Below are positions 1-6,140 of a stretch of 11,423 nt of DNA, piece by piece (the first letter of the stretch is position 1; every line of letters begins with the position of its first letter). Made by a program: the position numbers and the translations under genes. The stretch lies in assembly GCA_031278495.1 (NCBI GenBank), contig JAITKG010000035.1, forward strand, positions 1 to 11,423. Reading direction: 5' to 3'. The stretch comes from Prevotellaceae bacterium. GTDB taxonomy: Bacteria; Bacteroidota; Bacteroidia; Bacteroidales; UBA932. The notes under the pieces were generated by a model. That model had not been told where the DNA came from and made no database searches. It saw only the letters and a list, made by a program, of their open reading frames with translations.

Positions 1-135
1 TATTTTTGGAGTTCCAGTTGCATCAGCAACAGCTATTCATGGAGCAGGGCTTATGTATACAATGAAACGACCGTGTTGCGGAGTTCCGTTACTTACCGCA
101 CATCCGGCTTCTCCGTACGGTGCATAAGGGATTAG
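1..135 (+). CDS. C-terminal fragment of a FISUMP (TIGR02145)-type surface protein
   Basis: Frame 1 is open from the window edge to a TAG at 133-135 and gives 44 residues; the start lies outside the window. The fragment begins YFWSSS, has a Ser/Tyr/Asn-rich middle, and ends GFSVRCIRD before the stop. That ending is characteristic of the Fibrobacter succinogenes major paralogous domain (FISUMP, TIGR02145), in which a WSS motif is followed by a variable stretch and a terminal G-F-S-V-R-C motif. In Bacteroidota such domains usually end secreted or lipid-anchored surface proteins. Their exact function is mostly unknown; a C-type-lectin-like or formylglycine-enzyme-like fold is often suggested. Signal peptide and upstream domains cannot be seen. 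Family assignment is fairly sure from the end motif, function is not. Confidence 0.75.
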   Translation, partial: YFWSSSCISNSYSWSRAYVYNETTVLRSSVTYRTSGFSVRCIRD

Positions 136-150
136 TTGCCGTAACGGCAA
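136..150 (+). other. Short perfect hairpin directly after the FISUMP stop codon
   Basis: TTGCCG (136-141), loop TAA, CGGCAA (145-150) form a perfect 6-bp stem that starts on the base after the TAG stop. No clean T-run follows, so it is a weak candidate for a terminator or an mRNA 3'-end stabiliser. Confidence 0.4.
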
Positions 151-189
151 AGACTTCTTAATTTCAAAATTTGAAAATTTAAAGATTTC

Positions 190-225
190 AAAAAAAACCG
201 CCGGCGCATTGTTGCACCGGCAGTT
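190..225 (-). terminator. Rho-independent terminator for the nfeD-floA transcript (possibly bidirectional)
   Basis: Bases 196-208 and 213-225 form a 13-bp stem around a 4-nt loop (209-212). On the minus strand all 13 positions pair, two of them as G-U, and the stem runs into T-residues (190-197). On the plus strand the same two positions become C-A mismatches, although CTTTTT follows at 226. The fold therefore favours minus-strand transcripts, that is those coming from floA, whose stop is 176 bp upstream. It could also stop the plus-strand FISUMP gene less efficiently. Confidence 0.8.
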
Positions 226-236
226 CTTTTTGCACC

Positions 237-256
237 CAACTTTCAGTTGAAAGTTG
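237..256. repeat. Perfect 8-bp inverted repeat in the floA/FISUMP gap
   Basis: CAACTTTC (237-244) and GAAAGTTG (249-256) are perfect complements around AGTT. It belongs to the word-rich stretch between the terminator and floA. AT-rich words of the type ATTTCAAAATTTGAAAATTT also occur at 160-180. Role unknown. Confidence 0.55.
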
Positions 257-260
257 AATA

Positions 261-387
261 CAGTGATTAAGTCATTAAGTGATTAGGAGGCTGCCGCGCC
301 AGTCAAATCTTCAAATCAGCCCGCCGCGCAGCCCAATTAGTCACATTAAAAAATTAGTCACATTAGTTTGCCACATCTTCACATTAG
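261..387. repeat. Word-array repeat element E1 with core and inverted core
   Basis: This non-coding stretch reads as short, slightly varied repeated words. The left array is GTGATTAAG, TCATTAAG, TGATTAG (264-286). The core GGCTGCCGCGCC (289-300) is followed by AAATCTTCAAATC (305-317). An inverted core CGCGCAGCC lies at 325-333. Then come AATTAGTCACATTA (335-348), AATTAGTCACATTAG (352-366) and CACATCTTCACATTAG (372-387). GGCTGC (289-294) and GCAGCC (328-333) can pair and extend through GCG/CGC with one bulge. The same layout recurs at three other gene boundaries in this window. I see no ORF, transposase or target duplication. Confidence 0.65.
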
Positions 388-400
388 CAGCTGTGCGCTG

Positions 401-1357
401 TCAGTGTGGCTTGGCGAGGTTTTCGCGCATGTCGGTATCGGCTTGGATGTTTTTCATTTTGTAGTAGTCCATGATGCCGAGGTTGCCGGAACGGAAAGCT
501 TCCGCCATTGCCAGCGGCACCTGCGCTTCGGCTTCAATCACTTTAGCGCGGGCTTCCTGCGCTTTGGCTTTCATTTCCTGTTCTAAGGCTACCGCCATAG
601 CGCGTTTTTCTTCGGCACGGGCTTGTGCAATGTTTTTGTCGGCATTTGCCTGGTCCATTTGCAGCACTGCGCCGATGTTCCGCCCGATGTCGATGTCGGC
701 AATATCAATGGACAGGATTTCAAAAGCAGTGCCGGCGTCCAAGCCTTTTTCGAGTACGACGCGCGAAATGGAATCGGGGTTTTCCAGCACGCTTTTATGC
801 GAAGCCGCCGAGCCGATGCTCGACACAATGCCTTCGCCCACGCGCGCCAGCACCGTTTCTTCGCCAGCGCCGCCGACCAACTGTTTGATGTTGGCGCGCA
901 CGGTTACCCGCGCTTTTGCAATCAGCTGGATACCGTCTTTCGCTACAGCCGTTACCGGGGGCGTGTTAATCACTTTCGGATTAACCGACATCTGCACGGC
1001 TTCAAATACGTCGCGTCCTGCGAGGTCAATCGCAGCGGCCATTTTGAAGTCCAGCGGGATATTCGCTTTGTCCGCCGACACCAGTGCGTTCACCACTTTC
1101 GGCACATGTCCCTTGGCAAGGTAGTGCGCCTCGAGGGCATTGGCGTCTAATTTCAACCCGGCTTTCGTTCCCGTAATCATCGCCATGACAATAGTGCTTG
1201 GCGGCACTTTGCGCCACCGCATCAGCACCAACTGCAAAAGCGACATGCGAACGCCCGAAATCAACGCCTGAAACCATAAGGTTATCGGGAAAAAGTAAAG
1301 CAGAATAAAGAAGCCGACTAATATGACGGCTGCCCAAATTAAATACATTGTTTCCAT
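401..1357 (-). CDS. floA: Flotillin-like protein FloA (SPFH/UPF0365)
   Basis: This 318-residue protein matches the bacterial flotillin FloA (YqfA/UPF0365), which scaffolds detergent-resistant membrane microdomains and helps assemble membrane complexes; the usual length is about 330. Residues 5-27 are strongly hydrophobic and act as the membrane anchor, with a second apolar stretch at 28-46. The SPFH core spans roughly 50-225. An Ala/Glu/Lys-rich coiled coil (about 236-290, with the EAEAQVPLAMAEAF flotillin signature) drives oligomerisation, and the tail MDYYKMKNIQADTDMRENLA is typical. The chosen start is at 1357; Met4 (1348) is a possible alternative. The leader is A/T-rich with no Shine-Dalgarno sequence. 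It lies 32 bp downstream of the NfeD gene, the usual partner, and is probably co-transcribed with it. Confidence 0.93.
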   Translation of the reverse strand: METMYLIWAAVILVGFFILLYFFPITLWFQALISGVRMSLLQLVLMRWRKVPPSTIVMAMITGTKAGLKLDANALEAHYLAKGHVPKVVNALVSADKANIPLDFKMAAAIDLAGRDVFEAVQMSVNPKVINTPPVTAVAKDGIQLIAKARVTVRANIKQLVGGAGEETVLARVGEGIVSSIGSAASHKSVLENPDSISRVVLEKGLDAGTAFEILSIDIADIDIGRNIGAVLQMDQANADKNIAQARAEEKRAMAVALEQEMKAKAQEARAKVIEAEAQVPLAMAEAFRSGNLGIMDYYKMKNIQADTDMRENLAKPH

Positions 1358-1387
1358 AATTTTTTATTTTTTAAACAGATTTTTATA

Positions 1388-1403
1388 ACTTACGACTTAC
1401 GAC
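1388..1403. repeat. Tandem word ACTTACG x2 overlapping the nfeD stop
   Basis: ACTTACGACTTACGAC is two 7-bp units plus AC. Read on the minus strand it supplies the codons CGT AAG TCG TAA, that is the last three residues RKS and the stop of the NfeD protein. It resembles the intergenic word arrays elsewhere in the window but has no visible GC-rich core. Confidence 0.6.
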
Positions 1404-1854
1404 TGACAATTACTTTTGCGCCGTCTATCTTGACAATTTCGATTTTTTGCGAAGGGTTGATGATACCTTCAAAAGAAGTTGCTTCGATTTGTACATTGTT
1501 AATTTTAACCGTTCCCACCGGCGCCAGGCGCGTTACGGTAATACCCTGCATTCCTACGGCGAGTCCGCGTTCTGCCGCTGCATCCACTGCTTGCGAGGTG
1601 ATGGCGGAAGTGAGCGATAACCCCTTCCATGTCTTGGGGCGCAACGCATAGCACGCAAACAGGATACATATAATAATCGTCCCGGCTAACACGATATGCC
1701 CCGTGCCGTCGTCGTACTTATAGTATGCCATCACCACCCCGCCGGCCAGCGACAGTATCCCCAGTATGCCGGTAATGCCAAAGCCCGGAATAATCAACAA
1801 TTCCGTTAGCAGCAGGACAACGCCCAATAAAATAAGAGTAATGATTAACGCCAT
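1390..1854 (-). CDS. Small NfeD-family membrane protein
   Basis: This 154-residue protein fits the short NfeD class (without the ClpP-like protease domain). Three hydrophobic segments at about 3-20, 27-46 and 53-70 include the family's first-loop motif ELLIIPGFG. A soluble C-terminal beta-barrel (about 88-150) is the OB-fold NfeD domain, with GMQGITVTRLAPVGTVKI near its start. These proteins pair with SPFH/flotillin proteins, and floA follows 32 bp downstream in the same direction. The start is fixed by the membrane segment beginning at once and by the lack of another Met before residue 42. A TAnnTTTG box ends only 8 bases before the ATG, implying a nearly leaderless mRNA. The final residues RKS come from a tandem repeat and probably have no function. 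Exact biochemical role unknown. Confidence 0.9.
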   Translation of the reverse strand: MALIITLILLGVVLLLTELLIIPGFGITGILGILSLAGGVVMAYYKYDDGTGHIVLAGTIIICILFACYALRPKTWKGLSLTSAITSQAVDAAAERGLAVGMQGITVTRLAPVGTVKINNVQIEATSFEGIINPSQKIEIVKIDGAKVIVSRKS

Positions 1855-1862
1855 AATGGCGT

Positions 1863-1870
1863 CAAAGATA
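1863..1870 (-). promoter_or_regulatory. -7 box (TATCTTTG) for nfeD-floA
   Basis: The minus strand reads TATCTTTG, matching the Bacteroidetes -7 consensus TAnnTTTG, directly preceded by eight T and a G. It lies between the relA stop (1914) and the nfeD ATG (1854), giving the flotillin pair its own promoter. No -33 TTTG at standard spacing is obvious. The expected RNA start (about 1858) leaves roughly four untranslated bases. Confidence 0.65.
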
Positions 1871-1913
1871 CAAAAAAAATCAATAACCGGAAATATGCAA
1901 CATTATTGTGTAA

Positions 1914-4097
1914 TCAGGAATTTATCCGCACGACTTTTTCCACGCCTTTGATTTGCCGCAGTTGGTAGAGGAGCATGTCCAAGTGTTTATTGTCGCGCAC
2001 CATTACCTGTACCTGCCCGCTGAACATGCCGCCGTCGGCGCCGGAGAGGTTGATGGCGCGCAGTATACTGTTCATTTTGGTAATAGCGTCGGTGATAGCC
2101 CCGATAAGTCCCGGTTCATTGTCGCCGGTGATGCGCAGCTTGACCTGGAAATTGTTGGCAATAGCCGTTTCTCGCCATTTTACTTTCAGGACGCGGTAGG
2201 GGTATTTTTCAATCAGCCGCGCGGCATTGGGACAGGAATGGCGGTGGATTTTTATGCCGTCGGTAATGGTAACGAAGCCGAATACATCATCGCCATAAAT
2301 GGGATTGCAACATTTCGACAATTTATAACCGGCGTTATGCAGCTTTTCGTCTATCAGCAGGTAGTCGCCGGCGGCGGCGGTCTGTCCGTGTGTTGGCGCG
2401 GTTTTTCCTGCCGGCTGCTCGCCGGCGGGCATAGCGGTGATGACTTCTTTGATTTGCGCAATGTCGATTTTTTCGCTTGCCAGCCCGGCGTATAAATCGG
2501 TGATATGTTTCAGGCGGTAGTGTTTCAGCAGCCGCCCCAAAGCCTCGTCGGTGAGCGTCAGTTTCCAGTTTTTCAGGCGGCGTTCGAGCAGTTCTTTTCC
2601 TTCCTGCGCGCGTTTGGTTTCTTCTTCACGCAGTTTTTGTTTTATCTTCGACCGCGCTTTGGAGGTAACCACATTATTCAACCAGTCGCTTGCCGGTTGC
2701 TGGTTTTTTGCGGTAATGATTTCCACCGTGTCGCCGGTGCGGAGGGTTTCCTTAATCGGTACGATACGCCCGTTGACCTTTGCGCCCGTCGTGCGCAATC
2801 CGATATTGGTATGCAGGTCGAACGCAAAATCAAGCGCCGTAGCGCCCGCCGGCAAACGGCGCAGGTCGCCTGCGGGGGTGCATACGATGATTTCGTTTAA
2901 CTGGACGCCTGCCATTTGCTGTACGTTTCCTTCGTTGGGCGTTTCCATGAGTCGCCGCACCCGGTCAAGCCATGCCTGCATGCTGCCCAAGTTCTGCACG
3001 CCTTTATATTTCCAGTGGGCGGCGGCGCCACGCTCGGCGGCGTCGTCCATGCCGGTGGTGCGTATCTGCACTTCCATTGCCTGCCCGTCTTTGGCAAGCA
3101 CGGTCATGTGCAGCGAGCGGTAGCCGCTGGCTTTGGGTTTGCTTATCCAGTCGCGCAGGCGGGAATCGTCGGTGCCGTAAATTTTCTGTACTATTGAATA
3201 AACTTTCCAGCAGGCGGCGTCTTCCGTTTCCTTGTGGGGCGGGGCGTCTATGATGATGCGGGTAGCGAATACGTCGTATACTTTCTCAAAATCTATTTTC
3301 TGCGCCTGCATTTTTTTCCAGATGGAGTATACCGATTTCGTACGGCTTTTGATTTCGTAAGGCAACGCTTCTTTCCGCAGGGCTTGTTCGATGGGTTGCA
3401 GTGTTTCCTGCAGGAACCGTTCCCGTTCACCGGCGGAGCTTTTCAGCTTGTTGGTGATTAACCGGTAGGCGTCGGGTTCGGTAAATTTCAGCGACAAATC
3501 TTCCATTTCCGACTTGATGTTATAAAGCCCCAACTGGTGCGCCAACGGGGCATACAGCAACAATGTTTCCGCCGCCTTTTTCTGTTGTTTTGATTTCGGG
3601 AAAAAGTCCAGCGAGCGCATCACCTCCAGCCGGTCAATCAGTTTGATGATGGTTACGCGCGGGTCGGTGGAATAGGAAACGATGAGTTTGCGGAAGTTGT
3701 CGGCTTGCAGGCTGGTCTGCTTGATGTCGATGGCGGCAATTTTGTTCAGTCCGGTAACAATATTGGCGACTTCGCTGCCGTAGGGTTTGAGTATTTCCGG
3801 TTCTTTGGGCTTCCGCAGTGTTTCCATGCCTGCCGGCGCGTGGGCGTTGCGGATATTCTGCCGGATAGCTTCGTGCAACAGTACTGCAATCACCGAAGCC
3901 GCCGTCAATCCGACGTCTTCAACCGTCATGCGCGCCACCGTAACGGCGTGGAACAACAGCGGGTCGCCGTTTTCGCGGCAATGCCCTGCCATGGCTTTTT
4001 CCGCTTCAGCGCAGGCGCGGCGGATCAAAGCCTGTTCCTTTTCCGGAAAATGACCGCAAACTTGCAGCAACCAGTGTATATCTTTTATTTCAGGCAT
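1914..4097 (-). CDS. relA: RelA/SpoT-family (p)ppGpp synthetase with degenerate hydrolase domain
   Basis: At 727 residues this is a full-length long RSH enzyme, transferring pyrophosphate from ATP to GDP/GTP to make the alarmone (p)ppGpp. The order is HD region (about 25-190), synthetase (about 240-365, with SRTKSVYSIWKKM at 251-263, YRSLH at 326-330, MEVQIRT at 341-347 and AERGAAAHW), TGS (403-462), a conserved-Cys region (C596, C597, H618, H620, C622) and C-terminal ACT (650-725). The synthetase loop is RLRD (313-316), closer to the RxKD of bifunctional enzymes than to the ExDD of proteobacterial RelA. The HD hydrolase site is damaged: H50 and H75 remain, but the usual HD-x-x-ED reads HEAIRQ, and ADRLHNM reads IDRLEVM. 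Synthetase-only activity is therefore inferred. A second, bifunctional RSH should exist elsewhere, as is usual in Bacteroidales. It is divergent from typA, with its own TAnnTTTG box. Confidence 0.93.
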   Translation of the reverse strand: MPEIKDIHWLLQVCGHFPEKEQALIRRACAEAEKAMAGHCRENGDPLLFHAVTVARMTVEDVGLTAASVIAVLLHEAIRQNIRNAHAPAGMETLRKPKEPEILKPYGSEVANIVTGLNKIAAIDIKQTSLQADNFRKLIVSYSTDPRVTIIKLIDRLEVMRSLDFFPKSKQQKKAAETLLLYAPLAHQLGLYNIKSEMEDLSLKFTEPDAYRLITNKLKSSAGERERFLQETLQPIEQALRKEALPYEIKSRTKSVYSIWKKMQAQKIDFEKVYDVFATRIIIDAPPHKETEDAACWKVYSIVQKIYGTDDSRLRDWISKPKASGYRSLHMTVLAKDGQAMEVQIRTTGMDDAAERGAAAHWKYKGVQNLGSMQAWLDRVRRLMETPNEGNVQQMAGVQLNEIIVCTPAGDLRRLPAGATALDFAFDLHTNIGLRTTGAKVNGRIVPIKETLRTGDTVEIITAKNQQPASDWLNNVVTSKARSKIKQKLREEETKRAQEGKELLERRLKNWKLTLTDEALGRLLKHYRLKHITDLYAGLASEKIDIAQIKEVITAMPAGEQPAGKTAPTHGQTAAAGDYLLIDEKLHNAGYKLSKCCNPIYGDDVFGFVTITDGIKIHRHSCPNAARLIEKYPYRVLKVKWRETAIANNFQVKLRITGDNEPGLIGAITDAITKMNSILRAINLSGADGGMFSGQVQVMVRDNKHLDMLLYQLRQIKGVEKVVRINS

Positions 4098-4109
4098 GGC
4101 TGTTTAGTT

Positions 4110-4127
4110 AAGCGCGCCGACGCGCCT
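4110..4127 (-). promoter_or_regulatory. GC-rich hairpin in the relA leader
   Basis: On the minus strand AGGCGCG, loop TCGG, CGCGCTT forms a 7-bp stem (one G-U pair). It begins 12 bases upstream of the relA ATG, inside the roughly 40-nt leader expected from the TATATTTG box. It could hide or expose the start region, but no ligand or regulator can be named. Confidence 0.4.
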
Positions 4128-4141
4128 TCTCATCAACCCTG

Positions 4142-4149
4142 CAAATATA
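4142..4149 (-). promoter_or_regulatory. -7 box (TATATTTG) for relA
   Basis: The minus strand reads TATATTTG, fitting TAnnTTTG, preceded by TTTTTG. Expected RNA start is near 4137, giving a leader of about 40 nt before the ATG at 4097. No clear -33 element. Confidence 0.6.
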
Positions 4150-4250
4150 CAAAAACTTTTCATTCCTTCGCAGAGCCGGCGGGGCAAACAGTAAATGCGG
4201 TGGTATTTGGTATTTAAACCTGCCCGTTATTCATTGTTCATTGTTTTTCG

Positions 4251-4258
4251 TACCTTTG
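4251..4258 (+). promoter_or_regulatory. -7 box (TACCTTTG) for typA
   Basis: TACCTTTG fits TAnnTTTG and is preceded by TTTTTCG. The ATG at 4280 lies about 17 nt after the expected RNA start. A doubled TTCATTG word sits at 4230-4243, where upstream promoter contacts might fall, but no standard -33 TTTG is visible. Confidence 0.65.
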
Positions 4259-4279
4259 CATCCTTTTTAAAAATAATTT

Positions 4280-6046
4280 ATGCAGAAAATACGGAACATC
4301 GCTATCATTGCCCACGTAGACCACGGGAAAACCACGCTGGTTGACCGCATGATTTTACAGGGAAAACTTTTCCGCGACAATGAAAAACACGGCGAACTTA
4401 TCCTCGACAGTAACGATCTGGAACGCGAACGCGGCATTACGATTCTGGCAAAGAATGTATCGGTGCCTTACAAAGACTGTAAAATAAATATCATCGACAC
4501 GCCGGGGCACGCTGATTTCGGCGGCGAAGTAGAGCGCGTCCTCAATATGGCGGACGGCGTGCTGCTGCTGGTGGACGCCTTTGAAGGCACGATGCCGCAA
4601 ACGCGGTTTGTCCTGCAAAAGGCGCTGGCGCTGGGCAAAAAGCCGGTTGTGGTTATCAACAAAGTCGACAAGCCGAACTGCCGCCCCGACGAAGTGAATG
4701 AACAGGTGTTCGACCTGATGTTCAGTTTGCAGGCTACCGAAGGGCAATTAGATTTCAAAACCGTTTACGGCAGCGCCAAACAAGGCTGGATGTCGCTTGA
4801 CTGGCGGCGTCCCACGACAGGCATCACGCCGCTGCTTGACACAATTCTCGAAGAAATTCCTGCGCCGCCCGTCGTGGAAGGCACGCCCCAATTGCTGATT
4901 ACTTCGCTGGAATATTCGCCCTATGTGGGACGCATTGCTATCGGACGAATTACCCGCGGGACGCTGCATGCAGGCATGCCGGTGTCGCTGGTGAAACGCG
5001 ACGGAACGGTGGAAAAAACCAGAATAAAAGACCTTATGACCTTCGAAGGATTGGAGAAAACCAAACGCAACGAAGTTCGCTGCGGCGACATCTGCGCGCT
5101 GGTTGGCATTGAAGGCTTTGAAATTGGCGACACCATTGCCGACAACGAAAACCCCGAAGCCCTGCCGCCCATTGCCGTCGATGAGCCAACGATGAGCATG
5201 CTCTTTACGATTAACGATTCGCCGTTTTTCGGGCGCGACGGGAAATTCGTTACTTCGCGCCACCTGAAAGAACGCCTCGACCGGGAACTGGAAAAGAATT
5301 TAGCCCTGCGGGTAAAGGACGGTACAACTGCCGATTCGTTCGTGGTCTACGGGCGCGGCGTGTTGCACCTGAGCGTGCTCATCGAAACCATGCGCCGCGA
5401 GGGATACGAACTTCAGGTAGGGCAGCCGAAAGTGATTGATAAAAATATTAACGGCGTGCGTTGCGAGCCCATGGAACACCTTACCATTGACCTGCCGGAA
5501 GACATGGCGGGCAAAGCAATTGAACTCTCTACCCGACGCAAGGGAACGCTCCTGCACATGGAACGCCGCGGCGAACGAATGCACCTCGACTTCGATATCC
5601 CCTCGCGCGGATTGATAGGACTGCGCAGCAACCTGCTTACCGCCACGCAGGGCGAAGCTGTGGTAGCGCACCGCTTCAAAGGGTTTGAACCCTACAAAGG
5701 CGAAATAGAACAGCGCATCAACGGTTCGCTCGTAGCTATTGAAACCGGCATTGTGATTGCCTATGCGCTCGACAAATTGCAAGACCGCGGGAAATTCTTT
5801 GTGGCGCCGGGCGAGGAAATATACGCCGGGCAAGTTACCGGCGAACATACCCGCGCCGGAGACCTGTCCCTGAACCTGTGCAAGGCTAAAAAATTAACCA
5901 ACATGCGGGCGTCCGGCTCCGACGAAAAGCTGAACATCGCCCCGCCCATACGTTTCAGCCTCGAAGAAGCGCTGGAATATATACAGGAAGACGAATACGT
6001 CGAAGTTACGCCGAAATTCATGCGGCTAAGGAAAATCAAGAGTTAA
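4280..6046 (+). CDS. typA: Ribosome-associated translational GTPase TypA/BipA
   Basis: This 588-residue protein is a complete TypA/BipA, a GTPase related to EF-G and LepA that binds the 70S ribosome and supports 50S assembly and stress or cold adaptation; the usual length is about 600. GTP-binding motifs are intact: AHVDHGKT (11-18), RGITI (51-55), DTPGH (73-77) and NKVD (127-130). Domain II follows (about 205-295), then EF-G III-like and V-like domains (about 305-480, including RGVLHLSVL and PSRGLIGLRS). The BipA-specific C-terminal domain (about 485-588) includes APGEEIYAGQVTGEH, LTNMRASGSDE and TPKFMRLRK. The start agrees with family N-termini (MQKIRNIAIIAHVDHGKTT). The gene is monocistronic here: divergent from relA and convergent with uvrA. 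Confidence 0.97.
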   Translation: MQKIRNIAIIAHVDHGKTTLVDRMILQGKLFRDNEKHGELILDSNDLERERGITILAKNVSVPYKDCKINIIDTPGHADFGGEVERVLNMADGVLLLVDAFEGTMPQTRFVLQKALALGKKPVVVINKVDKPNCRPDEVNEQVFDLMFSLQATEGQLDFKTVYGSAKQGWMSLDWRRPTTGITPLLDTILEEIPAPPVVEGTPQLLITSLEYSPYVGRIAIGRITRGTLHAGMPVSLVKRDGTVEKTRIKDLMTFEGLEKTKRNEVRCGDICALVGIEGFEIGDTIADNENPEALPPIAVDEPTMSMLFTINDSPFFGRDGKFVTSRHLKERLDRELEKNLALRVKDGTTADSFVVYGRGVLHLSVLIETMRREGYELQVGQPKVIDKNINGVRCEPMEHLTIDLPEDMAGKAIELSTRRKGTLLHMERRGERMHLDFDIPSRGLIGLRSNLLTATQGEAVVAHRFKGFEPYKGEIEQRINGSLVAIETGIVIAYALDKLQDRGKFFVAPGEEIYAGQVTGEHTRAGDLSLNLCKAKKLTNMRASGSDEKLNIAPPIRFSLEEALEYIQEDEYVEVTPKFMRLRKIKS

Positions 6047-6092
6047 GCATTGTGCACGACGCTATAATAATACCGCCCCCGCAGGGCAGTTG

Positions 6093-6140
6093 AAATGTGG
6101 AGATGTGATGATGTGGCTGGCGCCGGTCAACTCATAACTC
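6093..6140. repeat. Word-array repeat element E2 at the typA/uvrA junction
   Basis: Left array GAAATGTGGAGATGTGATGATGT, here broken as GAAATGTGG then AGATGTG then ATGATGT (6093-6114), is followed by core GGCTGGCGCC (6115-6124) and a short right array AACTCATAACTC (6129-6140). The right array lies inside the last codons of uvrA. The 21 bases at 6095-6115 recur identically at 11126-11146 in element E3. Read on the minus strand, GCGCCAGCC followed by CACATCATCACATC also resembles E1 and E3 read on the plus strand. Confidence 0.6.

Noticed and set aside
1..135. Possible group II intron domain V or IS remnant (hairpin-like CCGTACGG stretch)
   Set aside because: Frame 1 gives a clear FISUMP-type C-terminus with a stop, and no intron secondary structure or reverse transcriptase is present.
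261..387. CRISPR-like array
   Set aside because: The repeated words are only 7-16 bases, differ from each other, and have no unique spacers of constant length or cas genes.
471..1124. Long opposite-strand frames over floA, relA, typA, uvrA and the synthetase gene
   Set aside because: They have low-complexity or Arg/Ser/Cys-rich translations with no domain, and each overlaps a well supported gene; they are codon-bias shadows.
6047..6092. Bidirectional terminator between typA and uvrA
   Set aside because: A short GCCC/GGGC pairing exists near 6075-6090, but the stem is weak and no T-run follows on either strand.
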